Positions 9,033 to 19,298 of a stretch of DNA of 33,037 nucleotides are shown here, one piece after another. The stretch is from assembly GCA_025362195.1 (NCBI GenBank), contig JANYHV010000073.1, positions 1 to 33,037 of the forward strand, given 5' to 3'. Source of the stretch: Fimbriiglobus sp. GTDB taxonomy: Bacteria; Planctomycetota; Planctomycetia; Gemmatales; Gemmataceae. The notes below the pieces were generated by a model that was given only the letters and a program-made list of their open reading frames with translations, searched no databases and had not been told where the DNA came from. The position numbers and the translations under genes are program-made. Every line of letters starts with the position of its first letter. The stretch's first letter is position 1.

Positions 9033-9706
9033 GCGGCGACTTCCTGGAGTAAGCGGGCCAACACCTCGTCCGGGGTCATCCCGGACGTGTCGATTTCGAC
9101 GGCCCCGTCGGCCTTGCGGAGCGGGTCCACGTCGCGGGACTTGTCCTCCCGGTCCCGCTCCTCGACCCGGCGGCGGAGGGCGGCCATGTCGATGGCGTCG
9201 TCCGGCGACAGTTCGCGCTTCTTGCGGGCGGCCCGCTCGGCCTGCACGTCGTAACACGCCAGGAAGAAGAACTTCAACTCGGCCTCGGGGAAGACCTTCG
9301 TCCCTTGGTCCCGGCCCTCGCAGATGACGTGCGGGTGCAGCCCCGCGATCCGCTTCTGCTCGGCCTGCAACTTCCGGCGGACCTCGGCCCACTTGCTCAC
9401 GCCGCTGGCCAGCGCGTTCATCGGCTCGTCGAAGATCGTCGGCGGCATCGGCGTGCCGTTGACGTGGACTTCGTGGCCGTTCAGGGCGAATTCCCACGGG
9501 GCGATCAGGGCGTGGATGCGGTCGGCCTCGCGGTTCATGTCGAGGACATCGACGCCGGCCTCGCCCAACAGGTGCGCGACGCTGCGGTACATCGCGCCTG
9601 TGTTGAGCAGGTACAGATTCAGTTCCCCGGCGAGCTTGGTGGCCGCGAGGGACTTGCCGGTGTGCGCCTGGCCGTCGATGGTGATGATGCGCGGCAGCCG
9701 GGGCAT
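9011..9706 (-). CDS. cmk: Cytidylate kinase
   Basis: The enzyme phosphorylates CMP and dCMP using ATP. The 231-residue protein begins RIITIDGQAHTGKS, whose P-loop at residues 12-19 keeps the Walker A spacing but differs from the usual GPAGSGKS. The CMP-kinase signature follows: LNTGAMYRSVA, EGRDQGTKVFP (normally DGRDIGTVVFP), RVEERDREDKSRDVDPLR and EIDTSGMTPDEV. These support Cmk rather than another small kinase. It is the first gene of the minus-strand run to guaA, with a 70-base gap behind it holding a hairpin that probably isolates it from the upstream envelope gene. The altered P-loop is the only odd feature. Confidence 0.9.
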   Translation of the reverse strand: MPRLPRIITIDGQAHTGKSLAATKLAGELNLYLLNTGAMYRSVAHLLGEAGVDVLDMNREADRIHALIAPWEFALNGHEVHVNGTPMPPTIFDEPMNALASGVSKWAEVRRKLQAEQKRIAGLHPHVICEGRDQGTKVFPEAELKFFFLACYDVQAERAARKKRELSPDDAIDMAALRRRVEERDREDKSRDVDPLRKADGAVEIDTSGMTPDEVLARLLQEVAAWQAPAT

Positions 9707-9731
9707 GGGGGCGGTCCCTGATTCAACGGAG

Positions 9732-9755
9732 GAACCCCGGCACCGGCCGGGGTTC
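9732..9755 (-). terminator. Hairpin between the proline-rich gene and cmk
   Basis: A perfect 10-bp stem (9732-9741 with 9746-9755) has a four-base loop, located in the 70-base gap downstream of the stop at 9777. No T tract follows on the minus strand, so it may be a weak or factor-assisted terminator, or a processing site. Confidence 0.5.
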
Positions 9756-9776
9756 GCGGTCGTCCGTGAGGCGGCG

Positions 9777-10460
9777 TCACTTGATGCGCAAGGTCACCGA
9801 GTCGTTCTCCTTGATCGTCGCCGTCGTCGCCTGGCTGCCGGCGTGGAGCAGTTCGTAGGAGTACGTGCCGGACGGGACCTCGACCGACTTCGAGCTGCTC
9901 GGCTCGACGCGGTGCGAGGTCCCGTTGACCATCATCGAGATCGGCACCGGGTACTCGTTGACGATGCGGACCGTCGCCTTCGAGACGAACAGCGCCGGGC
10001 CACCGGTGACCGGACCGGGCATCGCCTTGGGCGAGGCGTCGGGCTTCTGGGTCTGGGTCGTGGTCGTCTTGCTCATGTCGTCGAGCTTGGTATTGAGGCG
10101 GGCGATCGCCTCCTCGAACTTGCTCACGTCCACCTTCTTCAACGCCTCTTCGAGCCGCTTCATGCGGGCGTCGAGTTCGTCGAACTTCGTGACCAGGCCC
10201 GGCTCGGTCTTGCTCGTTTCCTTGTTGAACTTGCCCTTGACCGTCTCGTCGGTGAGTTCGCGGAACTTCTTTTCGAGTTCGACATCTTGGCGCAGCTTCT
10301 CGACGAGCTTCTTGAGGTCGCCGACCACGTCGTCCTTCGCGGCCTCTTTGGTCGCGTCGGCGGCCGGGATTTTGTTCGGCGTTTCGGCGGCACTCACCGG
10401 GGCCGCGGCGAGGGCCATGCCGAGTGCGGCGGCTTTGAGCGCCTGGTAGGACGGGATCAC
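9777..10460 (-). CDS. Secreted coiled-coil protein from an internal GTG start (short reading)
   Basis: Inside the same frame, GTG at 10460 is preceded by GGAGAG with a six-base spacer, an excellent ribosome-binding site. The resulting 227-residue product starts MIPSYQALKAAALGMALAAAPVSA, a textbook signal peptide, then has the coiled coil and the C-terminal beta-rich domain. The DNA just upstream (about 10460-10560) uses A/T in third positions far more than its surroundings and resembles a promoter/leader rather than coding sequence. Either this is the true gene and the proline-rich part belongs to another gene that lost its stop, or both proteins are made. The two readings cannot be separated from sequence alone. 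Confidence 0.5.
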   Translation of the reverse strand: MIPSYQALKAAALGMALAAAPVSAAETPNKIPAADATKEAAKDDVVGDLKKLVEKLRQDVELEKKFRELTDETVKGKFNKETSKTEPGLVTKFDELDARMKRLEEALKKVDVSKFEEAIARLNTKLDDMSKTTTTQTQKPDASPKAMPGPVTGGPALFVSKATVRIVNEYPVPISMMVNGTSHRVEPSSSKSVEVPSGTYSYELLHAGSQATTATIKENDSVTLRIK

Positions 10461-11159
10461 GGTAGTCTCTCCGGGGTGCTCGGGGCTGAGCGATGTCAAA
10501 GTGCCGGGTGCCGCCTTCACGGACGGAACAACTGGCGTGCTATTGACATTAAATCCCGGTTGCGACGGGGGCAAGTGATAATCCGGCAGTCCGGGTGCAA
10601 TCGGTTGCACGGGCGGGGCAAGCTGGACCGGTTGCGCGACCGGGGCAAGCGGTTTCACCGCGACGGCGACCGGTTCGGAGTATTGCCGCGGCAACGGGGC
10701 GAGTTCGGCCTCGATCACCTTCACCGGGACCGGCGCGACTTCGACCGCCTTGACGAAGTCGGGGATCGCGGGGACGGGCATCGCGGGCACGACGGGCAGC
10801 ACCGGCAAGATCGGGGTCGGGGCCGGCAGCACGTCCACGGGCCGGGGCAGCGGCGGCCACTGCGTCGGCTCGGGCGACTTGCCCGACGGGATCGACGGCA
10901 ACGCGGGGAGCACGGGCACCACGGGTAACGGCGGGGCCGGCTCTTCGGCGGCGACTTGCACGATCTGCTCGTCGGGCGGCGGCGGGGCCGGCGACCGGAC
11001 TTCGGCGGTCGTCCAGGTCGGCTGGTCGGGCGGGCCGACCGGCACGGCGGCGGTCCCCCGGTACAGGCCCAGACTGCCCGCGCTCACGGCCAGGCCGACG
11101 GTCGTCATGCCCAGCACCGGCAGTTTGCGGCGGCGTGGTGCGGTCGTGTCTCCGAGCAT
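9777..11159 (-). CDS. Membrane-anchored proline-rich protein with coiled coil (long reading)
   Basis: The frame is open for 460 residues from ATG 11159, which is preceded by GGGGAG at good spacing. Residues 1-12 are basic (APRRRK), and about 13-36 are hydrophobic (LPVLGMTTVGLAVSAGSLGL), a signal peptide or anchor. Residues about 48-220 are a Pro/Val/Ala-rich spacer. Residues 234-257 are a second hydrophobic segment that itself looks like a signal peptide. About 270-375 form a charged heptad-rich coiled coil (VVGDLKKLVEKLRQDVELEKK...). The last 75 residues (ATVRIVNEYPVPISMMVNG to SVTLRIK) look like a small beta-sandwich. The protein probably spans or coats the envelope. Two signal-like segments in one chain are unusual; see the short reading starting at 10460. 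The family is not recognised. Confidence 0.55.
   Translation of the reverse strand: MLGDTTAPRRRKLPVLGMTTVGLAVSAGSLGLYRGTAAVPVGPPDQPTWTTAEVRSPAPPPPDEQIVQVAAEEPAPPLPVVPVLPALPSIPSGKSPEPTQWPPLPRPVDVLPAPTPILPVLPVVPAMPVPAIPDFVKAVEVAPVPVKVIEAELAPLPRQYSEPVAVAVKPLAPVAQPVQLAPPVQPIAPGLPDYHLPPSQPGFNVNSTPVVPSVKAAPGTLTSLSPEHPGETTVIPSYQALKAAALGMALAAAPVSAAETPNKIPAADATKEAAKDDVVGDLKKLVEKLRQDVELEKKFRELTDETVKGKFNKETSKTEPGLVTKFDELDARMKRLEEALKKVDVSKFEEAIARLNTKLDDMSKTTTTQTQKPDASPKAMPGPVTGGPALFVSKATVRIVNEYPVPISMMVNGTSHRVEPSSSKSVEVPSGTYSYELLHAGSQATTATIKENDSVTLRIK
10458..10553 (-). promoter_or_regulatory. Possible internal promoter and ribosome-binding site for the short reading
   Basis: On the minus strand, TTTAAT (10553-10548) matches the -10 consensus at five of six positions and has TTGCCC about 15 bases upstream. 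GGAGAG (10472-10467) and GTG (10460-10458) follow about 80 bases downstream. The local drop in GC is visible by eye within a very GC-rich locus. Confidence 0.35.
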
Positions 11160-11248
11160 TCGCGTTCTCCCCGTGTTCGCGGCCACCGTGCGGAAATCGT
11201 CGACAACCGGCGGCGTCCCCCCGAACGCCGCCGGCCGTCGGCGTGTCG

Positions 11249-11785
11249 TCAATTCTGCTCGAACGCCGCGATGCGGTTGGTCGGCGTCCCGGCCGCGTCG
11301 TCCGCGTCGCTCGGGTCGAGCGAAAACTCCATCAGGAAGGCGTCTTCGCCGCTGTCCTCGTAGTAATTCCGCAACACCCGGGTCGCCCGGAAGTCCTGCA
11401 TCCGGAAGAACACCTGGGCGTCCAGGTTGCGCTCCCGGACGGCCAGCGTGACCTTGCTCCGGCGGTGGCTGGACAGCTTGCCGATCAGCTTGCCGACCAT
11501 CTGCGCCCCGATCCCGCCGCGGCGGAAGTCGGTGGCGACGGCGAAGTTCAGGACGTGGAGCCGGTTCTTGTGCAGCTCGTAAATCATGAACCCGACGATG
11601 CGGTCCTGGTGCTCGGCCACCATGCCGATGCAGTTCCGCTGGCGCAGGCACCGCAGGAAGTCCTCCTCCGTCCAGGCGTACTCGAAGCTCTGCTGCTCCG
11701 CCGCCAAGACCTCCGCCATGTCGCGGCGGATCATCCAGCGGATGTGGACCCGTAACAACTCTCTCGGCGCACGTCCTGTGCTCAT
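11249..11785 (-). CDS. GNAT-family N-acetyltransferase, RimI-like
   Basis: The 178-residue protein has the GNAT core: IRWMIRRDMAEVLAAEQQSF (substrate helix), GFMIYELHKNRLHVLNFAV (central strands), and the acetyl-CoA loop DFRRGGIGAQMVGKL at about 86-100. AVRERNLDAQVFFRMQDFRA then matches the RimI pattern (N..A..fY...GF), although Y-x-x-x-G-F is changed to F-R-M-Q-D-F. RimI acetylates the N-terminal alanine of ribosomal protein S18; the loop change and a longer tail make the exact substrate uncertain. The ATG at 11785 has GGGGGAGG about nine bases upstream. It lies between two secreted-protein genes on the same strand, with roughly 90-135 bases either side, so it may be transcribed with them without sharing their function. 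Confidence 0.85.
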   Translation of the reverse strand: MSTGRAPRELLRVHIRWMIRRDMAEVLAAEQQSFEYAWTEEDFLRCLRQRNCIGMVAEHQDRIVGFMIYELHKNRLHVLNFAVATDFRRGGIGAQMVGKLIGKLSSHRRSKVTLAVRERNLDAQVFFRMQDFRATRVLRNYYEDSGEDAFLMEFSLDPSDADDAAGTPTNRIAAFEQN

Positions 11786-11920
11786 GATCGGTATCCTCCC
11801 CCGCCAGTCCCCGGGTCGTCCCCCACGGCAACCCGGTCGCTGGCTATTGGCCCGTAGTCGTCTCACGTCGGTGTCGGTCGGCCCGCCGCCGGGCGTTGCA
11901 AATCGTGGCCCGCGGGCCGG

Positions 11921-14056
11921 CTACTCCTTGTAGAAGCGGGTGTTCTCTTCCTTCGTCGTCGCCTGCCGGGTCTCGTTGCTCACGAGTTTCACGCGGAAGC
12001 GGTAGTCGCCGGCCGACGCCCCCTTGACCCGCACGCGGTAGACGGCCTCGGCCTTGACCCCGAGTTGCGGGATCGGCTCGAAGGTGACCTGCTGGCCGAC
12101 GACCTTGCCGACGGTCGGCCCGGTCGGTGCCCCGACGACGGTCGTCGAGTCGGCGAGTTCGGCGACGATCTGCACGTTCGTGCAGGCCCCCGTGCCCTGG
12201 TTCACCACGCGGATCTCGTAGGTCGCTTCCTTGCCGACTTCGATCGGGTCTTCGAGGTCCGACACTTCAAATCGCAGCGCGGGGACCCCTTCGGCCCGGA
12301 CCAGCGTTTCGGCGCGGGCTTCCAACCCCTTGGCCGCCGGCGTGCGGTTCTCGACGGTGGCGATCTCCCCGGTCGGGGCGACGGCCTGGGCGACCGTCCG
12401 GACGGCCCCCTCGGTCGGGGCCACGGCCCGGACCTTGAACGTCACCGTCTTCGTCGTCCCGGCCGCGAGGCCCGGCAGCCGCCAGCCGACGGCGCGGTTC
12501 GCGTCCAGGAACGCCCCGCCGTCGGTCGCGGTCAGGAAGTCGATGCCCGCCGGCAGCGCGGCCCACAGTTGCACCGGGTCGGTGGACGCCGTGCCCGGGT
12601 TCGACAGTTCGATCGTGTACGTCGGCTCGCCCCGGACCAGGCACCGCGACGGGCCGGTCTGCTTGACGAGCAGCATCGGCTCGACGAGGTTCACGCCGAC
12701 CTTGGCGGCCTCGGTTTGCGACCCGTCGGCGACGGCCGTAATTGAGCAGACTTGCGGCCCCGACTTGCCGGCGACGACTTCGAGACTCAGCGTCTTCGAC
12801 TGGCCGGCCGGCAGGTTGGCCAACTCGGCCTCGATGACCTGGCCCTGCACGTGCGTCAGGCCTTCGCTGAACTTGGCCTGCAGGAGAATCTTGCCGGCGG
12901 TGCCGGTGCCGGTGTTGGTCAGCTTGATCTGGAACGGCACCTTCTCGCCGACGCGGGTCGTTTCCGGGCCGGTCATGGCGAGCGCGATCTTCGGCCGCGT
13001 GACCCGGACGCGGGCCTCGACGGCGGTCGTGAAGCTGACGACGGCCCGGCTGCGGACCTCGCCCTCTTCGAGCGGCTTGACGGTGACGCTGATCCGCTTC
13101 TCGGCCCCGGATTCGAGCGCCCCGATCGACCAGGCGAGGCGGTCGCCGGCGGTCTCGGCGGGCGGCGTGCTGCCGAGGAACTGGCACTTGGCCGGCAACT
13201 CGTCTTCGACGCGGACGTTGGCGACCGCCCCGGTCCCGACGTTGCGGACGACGAGTTCGTACACGAGCGACTGGTTGACCCCGATCGTCTCGGGGCAGAC
13301 GGCCTCGACGACGACGTTCGGCACCTGCCGCGAAGTCATCCCGGCGACGCCCTGGCCGACGCCTTGCGGCACCATCTTCGGCGACTCGACCGGCGTTTCG
13401 TCGAGCGGCTTGAGTTTCACCGGCGGCACGGCGGCGGGCAGCGGCGTCGGCACGACGGGGGCCACCGCGACCGGGGCGACGGTCGGCTCGATGCCGCGCG
13501 GCACCGGCTTCAGCGCCGGGACCGGGGTGACGGGCAGCGGGTCGGCGTTGATGCCGACCGGCAACGGCTTCGGTTCGGGGAGCGACGGCTCGACTTTGAC
13601 CGACGGCGGGAGGTGCGGGGTCGGGCTGAAGTACGGCGGCGCGCCGGCCGCTTCGGTGTTGCCGACGACGCGGACTTCGCCCGGCCCGGCGACGACCGGT
13701 TGGGTCAGCCGCGGGACGCCGCCGGCCTGCTGGACGGGGGCCGGGTTCGGCCCGCCGGGCGGGGCGAACTGCGACGCGTACCCGACGGCCTTGACCGCGC
13801 CCTTGTCCCCGGGGCGTTGACCGCCGAAGGTCGGGATGTTCGTCGCGGGCGGCAGGGTTTGCGGCGGCGCGGCCGGGCGGGCCGCCCCGGGGAACAGGCC
13901 GGCCGGCGGCGGCGACACCTTGCCCTGGAAGTACTTCACTTCCCCAGCGCCCGGCGACGGCACGCCGTCTTGCCCGCTGGCGGTCACGGTCACGCCGGCG
14001 ACCAGCGCCCCGAGAGCGCCCGCGGAGGCGGCAGAAATCCAACGACGGCTACGCAC
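11921..14056 (-). CDS. Secreted proline-rich protein with four DUF11-like beta-sandwich repeats
   Basis: The start is taken as GTG 14056, which has a GGGGGG-type ribosome-binding site and begins a good signal peptide (RSRRWISAASAGALGALVAG). A TTG at 14095 would add 13 residues. The product is 711 residues. After the signal, about 30-235 is Pro/Val/Ala-rich and probably disordered. Four related segments follow, at roughly 247-350, 355-455, 460-575 and 590-705. Each carries the DUF11/conserved-repeat pattern: VNQSLVYELVVRNVGTGAV, VGEKVPFQIKLTNTGTGTA, RGEPTYTIELSNPGTAST and VGKEATYEIRVVNQGTGAC. Such repeats are found in large surface or cell-wall proteins. It is probably a periplasmic or surface structural protein; partners are unknown. 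Confidence 0.88.
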   Translation of the reverse strand: MRSRRWISAASAGALGALVAGVTVTASGQDGVPSPGAGEVKYFQGKVSPPPAGLFPGAARPAAPPQTLPPATNIPTFGGQRPGDKGAVKAVGYASQFAPPGGPNPAPVQQAGGVPRLTQPVVAGPGEVRVVGNTEAAGAPPYFSPTPHLPPSVKVEPSLPEPKPLPVGINADPLPVTPVPALKPVPRGIEPTVAPVAVAPVVPTPLPAAVPPVKLKPLDETPVESPKMVPQGVGQGVAGMTSRQVPNVVVEAVCPETIGVNQSLVYELVVRNVGTGAVANVRVEDELPAKCQFLGSTPPAETAGDRLAWSIGALESGAEKRISVTVKPLEEGEVRSRAVVSFTTAVEARVRVTRPKIALAMTGPETTRVGEKVPFQIKLTNTGTGTAGKILLQAKFSEGLTHVQGQVIEAELANLPAGQSKTLSLEVVAGKSGPQVCSITAVADGSQTEAAKVGVNLVEPMLLVKQTGPSRCLVRGEPTYTIELSNPGTASTDPVQLWAALPAGIDFLTATDGGAFLDANRAVGWRLPGLAAGTTKTVTFKVRAVAPTEGAVRTVAQAVAPTGEIATVENRTPAAKGLEARAETLVRAEGVPALRFEVSDLEDPIEVGKEATYEIRVVNQGTGACTNVQIVAELADSTTVVGAPTGPTVGKVVGQQVTFEPIPQLGVKAEAVYRVRVKGASAGDYRFRVKLVSNETRQATTKEENTRFYKE

Positions 14057-14095
14057 GGCGAATCCCCCCAAACACCAAAACCGAGCAATCCTCAA

Positions 14096-14132
14096 GGCCC
14101 GGCCGGTCCACCCCCGTGAGACCGGCCGGGCC
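14096..14132 (-). terminator. Hairpin between the pyrophosphatase gene and the DUF11-repeat gene
   Basis: A perfect 12-bp GC-only-but-one stem (14096-14107 with 14121-14132) has a 13-base loop, downstream of the minus-strand gene ending at 14182 and just before the start of the next. No T tract follows. It may reduce read-through or act in the leader of the DUF11-repeat gene, whose start is only 40 bases away. Confidence 0.5.
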
Positions 14133-14181
14133 GAACGCCCCCACGGCGTTTCCCTTGTTCATCGACCCCGGCCCCCAGCGG

Positions 14182-14514
14182 TTACGCCGGGGCCGGGTAC
14201 TTCGCGGCGTTCTTCACCAGCTTCGCCGCGACCGCCCCGCTCAGGTCGATCCCGGTGTGCGAACTGAGCAGCAGGACGATGTTCGCCACGTCCGCCAGTT
14301 CGTCCGCGATGGCCGCCCGCAGGACCGGGTCCCGGGCCGCCGCCACCGACTCGTCCGCCGTCATCCAGCGGAACACGTCGCACAGCTCGCCGACTTCCGA
14401 AGCCAGCGCCATCACGAGGTTCTTCGGCGAGTGGTACGGCTCCCAGTTCCTCACCCGAGCGAAGCGACGGATCGCGTCCTTCAAGTCCGAAACCGGTGTC
14501 GTGTCGTCCGCCAT
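14182..14514 (-). CDS. MazG-like nucleotide pyrophosphohydrolase (dCTPase-type)
   Basis: The 110-residue all-helical protein carries the MazG/dUTPase-superfamily metal site: ALASEVGEL with E40 and E43, then IADELADVAN with E72 and D75. NWEPYHSPKNLVMALA before the first motif is typical of the dCTP pyrophosphatase (DCTPP1/RS21-C6) branch, which cleaves dCTP and modified or non-canonical nucleotides to monophosphates, keeping the pool clean. The length matches the single-domain family. ATG 14514 is the first start in frame. It diverges from carB across a 347-base gap; a hairpin downstream separates it from the DUF11-repeat gene. Confidence 0.9.
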   Translation of the reverse strand: MADDTTPVSDLKDAIRRFARVRNWEPYHSPKNLVMALASEVGELCDVFRWMTADESVAAARDPVLRAAIADELADVANIVLLLSSHTGIDLSGAVAAKLVKNAAKYPAPA

Positions 14515-14861
14515 GCGCCCCTCGGTCAGTCCCCGCGAGTCCGGCCCCCGCCAGGCTCCACGGGCGGCGGGTTATAACCGGGCGGGCGAACGTGTCAACG
14601 CGGAAGGGGGTCGAAATCGGCCCGTCCGGCGACTATTTTTCGCGGCGAAAATGCTGGAAAATCCAGTGAAATCGGCTCAAGTCCGGCGGCGGAACCGCCG
14701 GGGCCGGCGGCCCCCCCGCCGGCGCGTTTGCCCGGCGCGCCGGCGGTAGGGCCGGGTACTTCGGCCCTTCCGTTGAAACGCGGTGGGCGGTCGCCGGGGG
14801 AGCCATAGAACAGTGAGGATTTTGCGCCCGGTCCCGGACCTCTGAGGTAGTTCACCCCGCC
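14515..14861. other. Divergent intergenic region upstream of carB
   Basis: This 347-base gap has no credible reading frame. It holds a near-palindrome, TTTTCGC-G-GCGAAAA (14637-14651), in the only A/T-rich patch, which could be an operator or promoter element. A GC-rich hairpin follows (11-bp perfect stem, 14716-14726 with 14736-14746, nine-base loop), which if transcribed would lie in the carB leader. I found no clear PyrR- or attenuator-type arrangement, since no T-rich run follows the hairpin. Confidence 0.4.
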
Positions 14862-18157
<3,296 letters not shown>

Positions 18158-18161
<4 letters not shown>

Positions 18162-18475
18162 TCCATCGCCGGCAGGCAGTCGAGTAGCCCGGCGACGTGC
18201 TTGCAGTGGTAGTGCTGCAAGCGTTCGCCGCGGTAGACGGCGTCGGCGCAACTGCAGTGCCACCGGAGCAGGCCCGCTTCGGTGCGTTCGAGGGCGACCT
18301 GGTACGGCAAGCGGCCGCCGCCCACGTCCCAGGTCGTGACGCACCCGGTGGCGCGGGGGTCGGGGGCGCGGTAGTTGACGCGGTACGTGTACGCGGCCAC
18401 GTTCCGCTTGCGGTCGGGGCCGGGGATGCGGAGCGTCAGTTCGGGATTCTTGACGCGGGGTTGGGTCAGTTTCAC
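18158..18475 (-). CDS. Small orphan SWIM zinc-finger protein
   Basis: The 105-residue protein starts at GTG 18475, with GGAGG at ideal spacing. The C-terminal part has a SWIM-type zinc motif CxC-x14-CxH: C74, C76, C91 and H93, in [17 protein letters not shown] followed by HCKHVAGLL. The N-terminal 60 residues are basic and strand-rich ([23 protein letters not shown]) and read like a small beta-domain. SWIM motifs usually occur in larger helicases, transposases or MEKK1-like proteins and bind DNA or protein; a stand-alone version of this size suggests an accessory factor. Its stop overlaps the carB stop in the palindrome CTAG, so the two genes converge with a four-base overlap. Function is unknown. 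Confidence 0.8.
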
Positions 18476-18524
18476 GGCGATTCCTCCGGCAAAATCACGG
18501 GGTTCCTTCTCGACACATTTTACG

Positions 18525-18586
18525 GTCGAAAAGGTGTCCCCTTCGAGGTCGGTTGCCGTCGAACGGGCCGTCGAATTGTCTAAACT
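18525..18586 (+). promoter_or_regulatory. Possible promoter region with three GTCGAA repeats upstream of the folate gene
   Basis: GTCGAA occurs at 18525-18530, 18558-18563 and 18570-18575, followed by a weak -10-like TAAACT at 18581-18586. The region lies in the divergent gap between the SWIM gene and the cyclo-ligase gene. No clear -35 is present; this is a suggestion only. Confidence 0.25.
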
Positions 18587-18627
18587 AATGGCACCCGACC
18601 TTTAGATTTCGACCCGAGGAAGATGAC

Positions 18628-19254
18628 ATGACCGTGCCGACCGCCGAACCCGTCGCCCCGAAGGCCGTGTTGCGCGAGCAGGCCCGCAAGAATCGCGTCG
18701 CCCAGCCGGACAAGGACGCGGTGAGTGCGCGGATCGTCGCGGCGTTCACGGCGTTGCCCGAGTACGCCGCCGCGAAGACGGTGCTGTTCTACGTCGACGC
18801 CGGCAGCGAGGTCAGGACGCGGCACGGCCTGGCCGGGGCGATTGCCAGCGGCAAGCGGATCGTCGTGCCGTACTGCATTGTCGAGACGAACCAGCTCGAA
18901 CTCTTCCACCTGGAAGACGCGGCCGAGTTGGTCGAAGGGGCGTACAAGATTCTCGAACCGAAAACGGAGTTGCGCGGCCTGCCCGGCAAGCGGGTCGAGC
19001 CGGGCAAACTCGACCTGGTCATGGTCCCCGGGACCGGCTTCGACTTGCGGGGTGCCCGCATGGGCCAGGGCAAGGGGTACTACGACCGGCTGCTGACCGG
19101 TGCCCGGCCCGACGCGCCGCTGATCGGCATCGCCTTCGACTGCCAGGTCTTCCCCGAAATCCCCGTCGCCGCGCACGACGTGTTCATGGACGCCGTGCTG
19201 ACCGAAACGCGGCTGATCCGCGGGACCGGCCGGGCGAAGCCGGTCACTTCGTAG
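18628..19254 (+). CDS. 5-formyltetrahydrofolate cyclo-ligase
   Basis: The enzyme uses ATP to convert 5-formyl-THF to 5,10-methenyl-THF, recovering an otherwise idle folate. The 208-residue protein shows the family pattern: a basic N-terminal helix (AVLREQARKNRVAQ), the strand TVLFYVDAGSEV, RIVVPYCI, the substrate segment LDLVMVPGTGFDLRGARMGQGKGYYD (given in part: GQGKGYYD at 146-153, the nucleotide-binding loop) and a final IGIAFDCQVFPEIPVAAHD. GAGGAAG lies directly upstream of the ATG at 18628. The N-terminal ten residues are an acidic/Pro-rich extension. It precedes aspS by 44 bases on the same strand, so they may share a transcript. Confidence 0.94.
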   Translation: MTVPTAEPVAPKAVLREQARKNRVAQPDKDAVSARIVAAFTALPEYAAAKTVLFYVDAGSEVRTRHGLAGAIASGKRIVVPYCIVETNQLELFHLEDAAELVEGAYKILEPKTELRGLPGKRVEPGKLDLVMVPGTGFDLRGARMGQGKGYYDRLLTGARPDAPLIGIAFDCQVFPEIPVAAHDVFMDAVLTETRLIRGTGRAKPVTS

Positions 19255-19298
19255 ACTAGCCGCTCCAACGCATCGAAGTCTTGTCAGCGGAGCGAGTC

